From Farysia itapuensis (taxonomy: Eukaryota; Basidiomycota; Ustilaginomycetes; Ustilaginales; Ustilaginaceae), in the NCBI GenBank assembly GCA_023212645.1, contig JALBYC010000038.1:31001-95000 (forward strand): 64,000 bases of DNA, read 5' to 3'. Positions 28,716 to 36,897 of the stretch are shown here, in pieces. Below the pieces are notes generated by a model, which made no database searches, was not told the origin of the DNA, and was given only the letters and a program-made list of their open reading frames with translations. Position 1 is the first letter of the stretch; each line of letters opens with the position of its first letter. The translations under genes and the position numbers were made by a program.

Positions 28716-31034
28716 TCAGTAGATGGGAAGGATGCGCAGTACGTCGGCGCACGAGTGACGGACAAATTCGGCCAGACTCTGTTCCTGCATCTTGTCGAGC
28801 CATTCCAGATCGTGATGCAGGTGGGTCTGAGGATCGTTTGCTTTGGACGTTGATGAGCGTTCGTCCTCGACACCGCCGGCGAGGAGTTGTTCGAGATCGA
28901 GCGCGGCAATGATCTTGATCAGCGTTGATATTTCCGGCGCGCGGTTGCGGCGCGAAGAGGGTTTCTCGTTGACCCAGTCTGCCAGCCGTGCTTCGACTGC
29001 TTGAATGACTCGTTCCAGGTTTCTCCATCCGGGTAACATGGCGTATACCTTGGGCGGCGTGGGTGGTGGTGCAGCGGTCGCTAATGAGGTGAGCGTTGGG
29101 GTGGAGGCTCCACTGCTGCTTCGTCTGTCGTTGAGCGATGGAGCACTGGTCGCAGGATCGAGCAGCAAAACCAGTCTGCGCAGGGTCAGCGACATTCTCA
29201 CCAGCTCGTAAACAAAGTGATGCGCTTCGTTCGTCGACTCGAGAAAGTGATCGGATCGGATCAGGGCTGAATTGAGCGTTGCAATGAGCGCCTTTACCAG
29301 TTCAGCTAGATCGGAACTGGTTCGCATTTCGGAGAAACGTGTGACCAGGAAGGCTGCCAAGCCGAGCAAGGCGCTCCAGCAGTCATCCCACTCATACTCG
29401 ATCTGGACTTTCTCTTCCGAGCACAGAATGATGCTGCGTTGCACGATCTTGAGTGCGACCAAGTAAGTTGGCACGTCGAGTCTCTTGCTTAGATTGTAGC
29501 GTAAAAGACAAATAGCAACGTCGAGATTCGTCGTAACGATGCGTCTGCGCTTCCTGCGCGGCAACGACAGAGCCGGCTCTCGCTGTCTGCACAGGCGCAC
29601 GCGATCAATGACCTTCAATGCTGATGTCGACTGGTTGAGCACGCTTCGACGGCCTCGCGGATCGTAGAGGAACAGTAGCAGAGTAAGCAGCGACACTCTC
29701 GCGTACGACGCAGAGCGCGGTGAGACGGAAGCATGAGTCGCCAAATAGGACGAGAGAGAGACCAGGTGGCTGTACAGCTCGAGGCCTACCGACGGCTCTG
29801 TTTCTGTCGGGCGTTCTTCTTCACCCTCTGTATCCGGTATGGCGAGGATGAGACTGGTGAAGGCTTGATTCGATCTGGACAGCAGGAAAAGCGGAAGGAG
29901 AATGACTGAACTTGACATCGGCAGGGAGCCAAAGTCGCCAGTGGCTACAGAAAGTGAGGATTTGCGTGAAGAGGTTGGGGAGACGATGCCAGTGATCCAT
30001 TTCAGGCTAGCTAAGCCTGCAATATTGCTGGCCAGTGTCGCCGGCGTGTCGTCCATGATTTCGACGTACCGCGCTATATTTTGACGCAAAGCTGTCGAAG
30101 CAGCGATCAACAGTTTCTCCATACAGTCCTGATCTACCCAGTCTCTGAAACGTCTTGCAAAAGGATTAGAGGTACTGGCGTTGAGAGACATGCCTGCGCC
30201 CGCGGACTGTCCCAAAGTTGCAAGCAGACCGAGAAAGAGCGCTCCCTCGTAGGCATAGACTGATCCTTGAGGCGTGCCTATGAAGCTGGAGGCGGTCACA
30301 AACAGATCGCGACGGAGAAAGTAGGCGGCCAACGAGGTCTGAGCGACGCAAGCAAGCCACAGCAAGCCCAGCTGCAGTGCGCGATGCTGGACATCTCGGT
30401 CAATCCATTCCCGAGCCCTTGTCTCTTCCTCATCATCGGGACGAACGGAGGATGGAATGCGAGTTCGGACAGACGCCCCTCCGCGTAAAGTATCGTCAAT
30501 TGAGTCGACCAACAAAGTAAAGACTTCATCGGCTTCATCCATACCACCAGCAAAAACAGTGATGACGTCGAAAGAGTAGTTGGAAAACTTCTTGTTGAGG
30601 ATAGGAAAGGAGAGCGCTACCAATGTATCGACGGCGTTTTTGCGTCTCACTTGATCTTCGTCCGACTCTCTCCAAACTCGGATAGCCTCTCTCCAGAGCG
30701 AGCCGACGTTTTCGCGGATCAGTGCGCCTTGCGAGGAAGGATCATCGTTGATCAGCGCTTCTGCCGACACCTGACCGAGCTGCTCGACCACCAGTCTTGT
30801 CTCGACCGGAAGACAGAGCAAGTCTGCATAGTAGCGAGCACGCGGACCCGAGTTGGACTTGCCCGTCGACTTGGACCGCGAGACAGCTGGACGGTCGTGC
30901 GCAGCGCCGTTTGCGGACGTATGTGCTGATGCTGAAGTGTCATCAATCCATGGCTGCTTTCCTGCGAGCAAGGCCGAGTAGCTCTCGCTAAACTTGGTCT
31001 TAAGTGGCGGACGACTGTTGACCGACGTTGCCAT
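28716..31034 (-). CDS. ARMH3-like armadillo-helical protein (DUF1741 family)
   Basis: Single exon. The ATG at 31034 gives 772 residues and starts just before the conserved region (PPLKTKFSESYSALLAGKQPW); an in-frame ATG at 31214 would add 60 residues without family resemblance. Landmarks of the fungal homologues of human ARMH3 (C10orf76; S. pombe DUF1741 proteins) are KFSNYSFDVITVFAGGMDEAD and the segment QTSLAAYFLRRDLFVTASSF, followed by GALFLGLLATLGQ. The whole protein looks alpha-helical. Human ARMH3 works at the Golgi with GBF1 and PI4KB; whether this extends to fungi is unknown. Head-to-head with the Bfa1-like gene. Confidence 0.72.
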   Translation of the reverse strand: MATSVNSRPPLKTKFSESYSALLAGKQPWIDDTSASAHTSANGAAHDRPAVSRSKSTGKSNSGPRARYYADLLCLPVETRLVVEQLGQVSAEALINDDPSSQGALIRENVGSLWREAIRVWRESDEDQVRRKNAVDTLVALSFPILNKKFSNYSFDVITVFAGGMDEADEVFTLLVDSIDDTLRGGASVRTRIPSSVRPDDEEETRAREWIDRDVQHRALQLGLLWLACVAQTSLAAYFLRRDLFVTASSFIGTPQGSVYAYEGALFLGLLATLGQSAGAGMSLNASTSNPFARRFRDWVDQDCMEKLLIAASTALRQNIARYVEIMDDTPATLASNIAGLASLKWITGIVSPTSSRKSSLSVATGDFGSLPMSSSVILLPLFLLSRSNQAFTSLILAIPDTEGEEERPTETEPSVGLELYSHLVSLSSYLATHASVSPRSASYARVSLLTLLLFLYDPRGRRSVLNQSTSALKVIDRVRLCRQREPALSLPRRKRRRIVTTNLDVAICLLRYNLSKRLDVPTYLVALKIVQRSIILCSEEKVQIEYEWDDCWSALLGLAAFLVTRFSEMRTSSDLAELVKALIATLNSALIRSDHFLESTNEAHHFVYELVRMSLTLRRLVLLLDPATSAPSLNDRRSSSGASTPTLTSLATAAPPPTPPKVYAMLPGWRNLERVIQAVEARLADWVNEKPSSRRNRAPEISTLIKIIAALDLEQLLAGGVEDERSSTSKANDPQTHLHHDLEWLDKMQEQSLAEFVRHSCADVLRILPIY

Positions 31035-31337
31035 CCTGTGTAGTGGTTCAGACCCCGATACACTACACCCTGATCTGCTATGGAACGGTTTGAAAGAGGT
31101 CCATGCGTGTCGGACAGAAAGCACTAGCCTGTTCTTAGCTTGACAGGTTGGTACTACACAGGCACGCTTTACCAGCTGTTGTCCCTTATTTTCCCGCGTT
31201 CCACGCGACGCCATTTTGTGTCAAAAGTGGGACAGATTAACACACCTGCAACACACACACACCACGTCCTCTTCACTCTCATTTGACCTCAATGACGAGC
31301 TCTTGAGCCATCAACAAACCAAGAAGTTGCGCAGCTG

Positions 31338-33782
31338 ATGGCGTCTATGGTCGAAGACTGGACCGATGGCGACTTTGACCTCGACGACCGTGCTGTCGAT
31401 CATCAGGTTCGAGTTAACGACGATCGGTCAGACGATATTGACAACGAGCCGAGCTGGCATGAAGACTCCTTTGGTGCAAGCGAGGACGTGGAAGATGAGC
31501 AGAGCGATACCATCAAGCTTTCCAACGCCGCCGGTATCAAGCTCAAGCACCTTCTCCAGGCTGGTAACTCATTGCGGCACCAATCCAGTCACTCTGCCAA
31601 CCTCCTGGACGAGATGGACAGCACCGCTCTAGATATTTTGTCTGACGATGGCCTGAACGAGCTGCTCGACATCGCTCGGCCACACTCGGCCACTCTCAGT
31701 GCGAGCACCAGCACCAGCTATACAAGCATGTTTGGTCTTTCGACCGACGTAACCGAGCCAGACACCCCATCCAGCAAAGGCGAGGGTTTCAAATCGCATC
31801 ACGATGCCCGATCCGTCTCTAGCAACTCGGCAAGGGGCTGTGGGTCTTACCTCGGCAGCTACTCCGAAAACGACGATGAGGATTTGGATGCTGCATTCGA
31901 AGTCTCTCCAGCTCTCGAACGTCTGCACTTGTGTCCGAACCTTGGCAGTTTGAGGCCAAAGGCTTCCTTTGAATCCACAAGCAAAGAATCATGGCCTGAT
32001 TCCTCGTCCGTCGGTTCGGCAAAAGCACACCTCTCGCAGCAGAGCGTAACGAGCTCCGCAGACGCGTCCTTCGATAGGTGCTCGTCTCGAGAAAGTGATG
32101 CGGATGACGAACACGAGGACATCTTAGACGGCATCGAAGTCAAAGGCAGCATCTTTGAAGCCGACCAAGCGTCGGGCGATATGAAAAGGAAGCTGGATGC
32201 CATTCTTGACCTGAGGCGGTCCGGTCAGGCCAAACTTGTATTTCAACAGATGGAGGAAAGTGAGGCGGATATCGCAGCCGGTCTTGTGATCACAGACGAT
32301 CTGGATCTTTCACCAAGTCGCCTTTCGTGCAAAGCCACGGCAACACGGGGCCATTCAAAGAGCTCAACGTCACAAGGATACTTTTCCCTTTCTTCCGGTA
32401 GTCTGATTCCGCGCTTAACGAGCACGAGGACATACCAAAAAGATGCATATCCGAAAAGCAGTGTACCTCACAAAGTGTCAACGCTTGACAACAAGGACAC
32501 TAGAAAGATCAGCAGATTCGGCGGAAGCCTTTCGCAAGATAGTCCCCTTCGACGAAGGCGATCGTTTGTCTCACCCAAGCCATCGTCCGCACAGGTGAAG
32601 CAGCGCGGCGAAGCCAGTGCCGGTTCGAGCTCGAGTGGCACTCACTCGAGCTCTCGCCTGACGTCGTCGACTGCTGCTTCGCGTGCTCGGGCTGCAGAAA
32701 CTCAAGCGACGCTCTTGGCCCGTCAGACGGCACTGCGCCATTCTGTTCAGTCGAAATCCCGTCTAATGCAGACAGACGGCCTGCGGGCGATTGGCAATAT
32801 CACCAGTCCCACGCCCAGAGTCTTTAGACGGACTGCACAGTACGGCGACGGACACGAATTGAATGGCATCGACCTTGTCTCGCCTCCCTCAAGTGTTGCG
32901 TCAAGACAAAGGAGTTCACGCCGAACAGTCTCGAGTGAATCGAGTGTTAGCGTATTGCCTCATCGCCGTGCTGGAGACCGAGCGCAGAAAAAGCCAGCAT
33001 TGATCCGGCCACTTGGAGTGCTCAACACGACGCAGAAGGGGGTCAAAGGCATGCGCTGGAATGCAAATACACTGCGCTGGGACGGCAACGAGGCCGCGCT
33101 GCGCGATTTTGACCGGGTGGTACAGAGCAGTGCTCGTCCAGCCCTCATCTCGCAGCTGACCGGCGGATCGGTGGGTTCTGCCCTAGGTGCCTCTCCCGGT
33201 TATGCTTCGCCAGTTTTGCGCGAAAGCCACACGCTAATGCAGAGCCTCGCTTCTGGCGTTCGAATTGTCGGCGATATGCTCTTTGACCCTACTCAGATGC
33301 GCTGGATTCCCAATGTGGGCGCCGAGGAAGAGGAAGACGTCTTTGCTCATCTTGAAGAAGAACCGAGCGAAACGTTTGAGTCTATCACTTTTGGCGCAGA
33401 CGCCAACGATACGATACGAGCTCGAAGAATCAAGTCGCCTGAAGGACTGCGTCAGCACTTTGGTCCATGGATAGACGGACCAGAGGCTCATGACAATCCA
33501 CGCGAGTCGTCACATGATGCAAGTCACAAAGATGTCACTATTCGGCGAGCTGTGGCCCGTGGCGTCTTTGTTGAAGGCCTGGACATCGATCTTCACCTGT
33601 GGAACGCGACTATGGAAGCAGAGCAGAGGCACAACGCTGATGTTCGAGGCTTTCTCTCCCCCGAAGCCACTGCTCCTCGCAGATTGACTACGAAGTCAGG
33701 GATGCCTGACCGCGGCTCGATCCAGCCTCGACCGCACCTATACCTGTTCACCAACATTGCCAAGAAACAGCAGCATTCCTAA
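31338..33782 (+). CDS. Bfa1/Byr4-like GAP subunit of the mitotic exit/septation network
   Basis: Single exon, 814 residues. The N-terminal 540 residues are acidic and Ser-rich, starting with EDWTDGDFDLDD, a composition typical of Byr4/Bfa1. The conserved C-terminal part contains GVKGMRWNANTLRWDGNE followed by LRDFD, RPALISQLT, and IVGDMLFDPTQMRWIPN followed by an acidic EEEEDVFAHLEEE stretch; this W-N-x-x-T-L-R-W-x-G-N and V-G-D-M-x-F-D-P pattern is the signature of the family. Byr4/Bfa1 pairs with Cdc16/Bub2 to form the two-component GAP for the Spg1/Tem1 GTPase at spindle pole bodies. The Cdc16 partner is not in the window. Confidence 0.78.
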   Translation: MASMVEDWTDGDFDLDDRAVDHQVRVNDDRSDDIDNEPSWHEDSFGASEDVEDEQSDTIKLSNAAGIKLKHLLQAGNSLRHQSSHSANLLDEMDSTALDILSDDGLNELLDIARPHSATLSASTSTSYTSMFGLSTDVTEPDTPSSKGEGFKSHHDARSVSSNSARGCGSYLGSYSENDDEDLDAAFEVSPALERLHLCPNLGSLRPKASFESTSKESWPDSSSVGSAKAHLSQQSVTSSADASFDRCSSRESDADDEHEDILDGIEVKGSIFEADQASGDMKRKLDAILDLRRSGQAKLVFQQMEESEADIAAGLVITDDLDLSPSRLSCKATATRGHSKSSTSQGYFSLSSGSLIPRLTSTRTYQKDAYPKSSVPHKVSTLDNKDTRKISRFGGSLSQDSPLRRRRSFVSPKPSSAQVKQRGEASAGSSSSGTHSSSRLTSSTAASRARAAETQATLLARQTALRHSVQSKSRLMQTDGLRAIGNITSPTPRVFRRTAQYGDGHELNGIDLVSPPSSVASRQRSSRRTVSSESSVSVLPHRRAGDRAQKKPALIRPLGVLNTTQKGVKGMRWNANTLRWDGNEAALRDFDRVVQSSARPALISQLTGGSVGSALGASPGYASPVLRESHTLMQSLASGVRIVGDMLFDPTQMRWIPNVGAEEEEDVFAHLEEEPSETFESITFGADANDTIRARRIKSPEGLRQHFGPWIDGPEAHDNPRESSHDASHKDVTIRRAVARGVFVEGLDIDLHLWNATMEAEQRHNADVRGFLSPEATAPRRLTTKSGMPDRGSIQPRPHLYLFTNIAKKQQHS

Positions 33783-34080
33783 ATATACCCTCGTACAATT
33801 CAGGCTCGACGCGCGCTGCTGCTCACACTCTTTGTTCATACCGTAGCACATTCTCTAAGCAATTGATCCGCTCTAGCATGTTCCTGTAACGTCAATTCGA
33901 GTTCGTGGTTAGTGCATTATGTGATTAGTGTTGAAGTGTGGAATACAAAGTGGCCAATTCGAATTCGAAATTGCCAGCTGTCGCAAAGCTGTGCACGGCA
34001 ATTACGCTGCAGACCAACACCTGTCGAAACAGCGGAACCCTCTCTCCTTTCTCCTCTATACGACTTTGTCCTAGCACAAG

Positions 34081-35319
34081 ATGGGTTTGTTTGGTAAAAA
34101 GTCGAATGGCAGCAAGATTCCGCCGGTAGAGGCCAGCTCATCTGCCGGGCAGCCTCCTGCTGGCGGTTACGGTGGTCAGTCAGCGTACGGCAGGCAAGCG
34201 GGTGCTGGACCATCTGCCGGCGCAGGCTACGGCAATACGGCAGGCTATCGAAGCCAAACCTACGGTCAGCCACAACAGCAGCAGCAGTATTCCCAGCATT
34301 ACCCGCAACAAAGTGGTGGAGGCTATGGACAGGGGTACGATCAGGTTTACGGGGCTCCTCAGCGTCAAGACCGGTTCGCGGATGCGCGAGCCCCGTCGGC
34401 CGGTTTCGGATCCGGTTACGACCGGTACGGAGGCTCTGGAGGCAAGTCAGCCGGGTTGTCTCGCAACACGCAGGGAAATCAGGGCGGCTTGACGGCCGAT
34501 GATCTAGAAGCCGAGTACGGCCGCGGGTCTAATTCAACATCCCAGAACCGCGGATACGACGGCGCAGAGCAGCGGGAAGAACAGGTAGACGAAGAAGACG
34601 ACGAGGTCGAAGCAATCAAGCAGCAAATGCGCTTTACCAAGCAAGAGTCGCTCTCAGCCACACGAAACGCCCTTCGCATTGCCAGGGAAGCGGAAGAGAC
34701 AGCGTCCAACACCATGTTCAAGCTCTCTGACCAGTCTGAAAAGATTGGCAACACTGAACGATCGCTCGACATGGCCAAAGCACATGCGTCAAGAGCCGAA
34801 GACAACGCCAAAGAAATCGTCAGCCTCAACAAGAGCATCTTCCGCCCCAACATTCAGTTCAACAAGAAAGCCAAACGCGACGCCGAAGAGGCGCGCATCA
34901 TTGCGCGACACATTGAAGAGCGGGAAGAGCGGGAAAGCGTGCGCAAAGACGTGATCAGCGCTCAGCAGAGACTAGATGCCAGTATGAATGGTCCCGGTAC
35001 CGGCAACGCCAACATTGGCCGGTTCGGTCAAGATCGATTCGGCAGCGGTAAGAAAGCCGAAGAGGCGAAGAAGAACAAAGTGGCACAAAGGGGAAGATAC
35101 CAGTTCGAGGCCACGGAGTCCGATGACGAGCTAGAAGACGAATTGGACCAGAATCTCGACGAGATCGGAATGCTCAGCAGCCGTCTCAACCAATTGGGCA
35201 AGACCATGGGACAAGAGGTCGATGTACAAAACGCCCGATTGCAGCGCGTTGGTGACAAGGCGACAGTCCTCGATACAAAGATCTTTGCCGGCACGCAGAG
35301 ACTCGGGAACATCAAGTGA
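34081..35319 (+). CDS. SEC9: t-SNARE of the SNAP-25/Sec9 family
   Basis: Plasma-membrane SNARE contributing two helices (Qb and Qc) to the exocytic SNARE complex. Single exon, 412 residues. The N-terminal 165 residues are Gly/Tyr/Gln-rich low complexity. The first SNARE helix spans about 180-245 (KQESLSATRNALRIAREAEE ... GNTERSLDMAKAHASRAEDN), followed by the NPF-like linker (FRPNIQFNKKAKRD). The second lies at about 345-410 (ELDQNLDEIGMLSSRLNQLG ... MGQEVDVQNARLQRVGDKAT). No membrane anchor and no palmitoylated cysteine cluster, as in yeast Sec9. Length fits fungal Sec9 rather than animal SNAP-25. Confidence 0.93.
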   Translation: MGLFGKKSNGSKIPPVEASSSAGQPPAGGYGGQSAYGRQAGAGPSAGAGYGNTAGYRSQTYGQPQQQQQYSQHYPQQSGGGYGQGYDQVYGAPQRQDRFADARAPSAGFGSGYDRYGGSGGKSAGLSRNTQGNQGGLTADDLEAEYGRGSNSTSQNRGYDGAEQREEQVDEEDDEVEAIKQQMRFTKQESLSATRNALRIAREAEETASNTMFKLSDQSEKIGNTERSLDMAKAHASRAEDNAKEIVSLNKSIFRPNIQFNKKAKRDAEEARIIARHIEEREERESVRKDVISAQQRLDASMNGPGTGNANIGRFGQDRFGSGKKAEEAKKNKVAQRGRYQFEATESDDELEDELDQNLDEIGMLSSRLNQLGKTMGQEVDVQNARLQRVGDKATVLDTKIFAGTQRLGNIK

Positions 35320-35518
35320 GGATTTTGCTAAGAGTACACTTCTGTCTTGCGAATGCGATATCTCTATGACGCGTGTTGCCGCACGTTCTTGTGGGACAAT
35401 GGGATGGGCAGGTAACACGCTCACAGGCCGGGCAGTAGTTTAGGATAAACAAAAGCAATTCCGATCCGTCTATAAATTAACGAGCATAAGTGAGAGCAAG
35501 GGGAGGAAAGGTATGGAT

Positions 35519-36610
35519 CTAAGCAGAGACAGGCTTGTAATCTTCGTTGACCATGACGTATCTGAAGCGGGGCTTGCCAGCTTCCATGTCAGGGATGACC
35601 TGATTGGCGTCCTTCATGTTTCGAACTTCGATCATGGGCTTGAGGTTCTGCTTGGCAGTCAGTTCGAGCATCTCCTTGATGATACCGGGGCCGCCGATCA
35701 GGGAGCCACCGAGGAAGACACCGCCGAAGGCCAGGTTGGGAAGAGGCGTTGGCATGAGCTCGCCCTCAGGAACACCGACAGCCACGACCTTGCCGCGAGG
35801 TCGGACAAGCGAAATGTACTTGTCGATGGGCATGTCGCTGTTGTTGTTGGTTACAATAAGCAGATCCAGCGATCGGGCGTGGGAAGAGAAAGCGTCCTTG
35901 TCTCCCGTGGCAATAAAGTCGGTAGCACCAAGTTTGCGAGCCAGGTCTTCCTTGGAGTGAGTGTGAGAGATGGCTGTGATCTTCTCAGCGCCAAGGGCCT
36001 TTGCAAAGATGAGACCGAAGTGGCCAAGACCACCAATACCGACAATACCGACCCGCTTGAAGCCTTCCTGACCACAGCCGTTGGTCTTGAGCGGGTTGTA
36101 AACCGTAACACCACCGCACATGAGGGGCGCTGCAACAACCGAGTCCAGAGATTCTGGGATTGGCACGGCAAAGTGTGCTGGCACGCGCGAGTACTTGGCG
36201 TAACCTCCCATGGAGTATCCACCACCGTTGGGATACTCGCCGTTGTAGGTGCCTACAATGCCATTTTCACACCATGGCTCGTCGCCGTGCTTGCACGCGC
36301 CGCACTCGAGACACGAGCCAGACTGAGCACCGACACCGACACGCTGACCGACCTTAAGGTTCTGAACTTCTTTGCCGACTCGCGAGATCGTGCCAACGAT
36401 CTCGTGACCCACTACCGTTGGGTAGCGCGAGGGAGCCCAGCCCGATCGAGCGGTGTGCAGATCCGAGGCGCAAACACCGCAGCATTCGATCTTGATCTCG
36501 ACGTCAGTCTCCTGCCAGTTCTTGGGAGTGTACTGCTCCCACTTCATGTTGCCGATGCAGTTCTTGTCATGGCCGACCCAGCCTTCGAAATGAGAATCGT
36601 TGCCTGACAT
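35519..36610 (-). CDS. ADH6: NADP-dependent alcohol dehydrogenase, ADH6/cinnamyl type
   Basis: Zinc-dependent medium-chain dehydrogenase reducing branched or aromatic aldehydes with NADPH; cytosolic. ATG at 36610, 363 residues, single exon; the open frame extends upstream but the TATA box at 36685-36693 and family alignment support this start. Catalytic zinc ligands: Cys in GVCASDLHTA, GHEIVG, and the later Cys in PLMCGGVTVY. Structural zinc: four cysteines in GSCLECGACKHGDEPWCENG. Cofactor motif VGIVGIGGLGHFGLIFAKAL, followed by AISHTHSKEDLARKLGA where Ser/His after the second strand favours NADP over NAD. Physiological substrate unknown. Confidence 0.92.
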   Translation of the reverse strand: MSGNDSHFEGWVGHDKNCIGNMKWEQYTPKNWQETDVEIKIECCGVCASDLHTARSGWAPSRYPTVVGHEIVGTISRVGKEVQNLKVGQRVGVGAQSGSCLECGACKHGDEPWCENGIVGTYNGEYPNGGGYSMGGYAKYSRVPAHFAVPIPESLDSVVAAPLMCGGVTVYNPLKTNGCGQEGFKRVGIVGIGGLGHFGLIFAKALGAEKITAISHTHSKEDLARKLGATDFIATGDKDAFSSHARSLDLLIVTNNNSDMPIDKYISLVRPRGKVVAVGVPEGELMPTPLPNLAFGGVFLGGSLIGGPGIIKEMLELTAKQNLKPMIEVRNMKDANQVIPDMEAGKPRFRYVMVNEDYKPVSA

Positions 36611-36684
36611 TTTTTGTGTGTTGCGAGAGGGTTTGAGGTTGTGCTTTGTGAGAGGAACATAACGAGAATGATGTCGTGTGCCGG

Positions 36685-36693
36685 TTATATATA
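36685..36693 (-). promoter_or_regulatory. TATA box of the ADH6-type gene
   Basis: The minus strand reads TATATATAA here, 75 nt upstream of the ATG at 36610. A strong TATA box suggests inducible, variable expression as is usual for stress-responsive reductases. Confidence 0.55.
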
Positions 36694-36897
36694 TGGCCAC
36701 TAGCTGACGTCGTTGACGTCGTCTACTAGTCGCCGAAGACCTCCACCCATAATCATAGAGACCTCCACCAACACCTGCACCCAATTCTTCTCACCCTCCA
36801 CCAAACACCTCCACCTCGTGCCCAAAAACTTTTGCGAAATTACAGCAGCGCGTGGCCGAAATGATAAGCAGAGTAGTGGTAATCAACTGAAACCCAG

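Noticed and set aside
35513..36607. Plus-strand open frame of 364 codons
   Set aside because: Antisense shadow of the ADH6-type gene.
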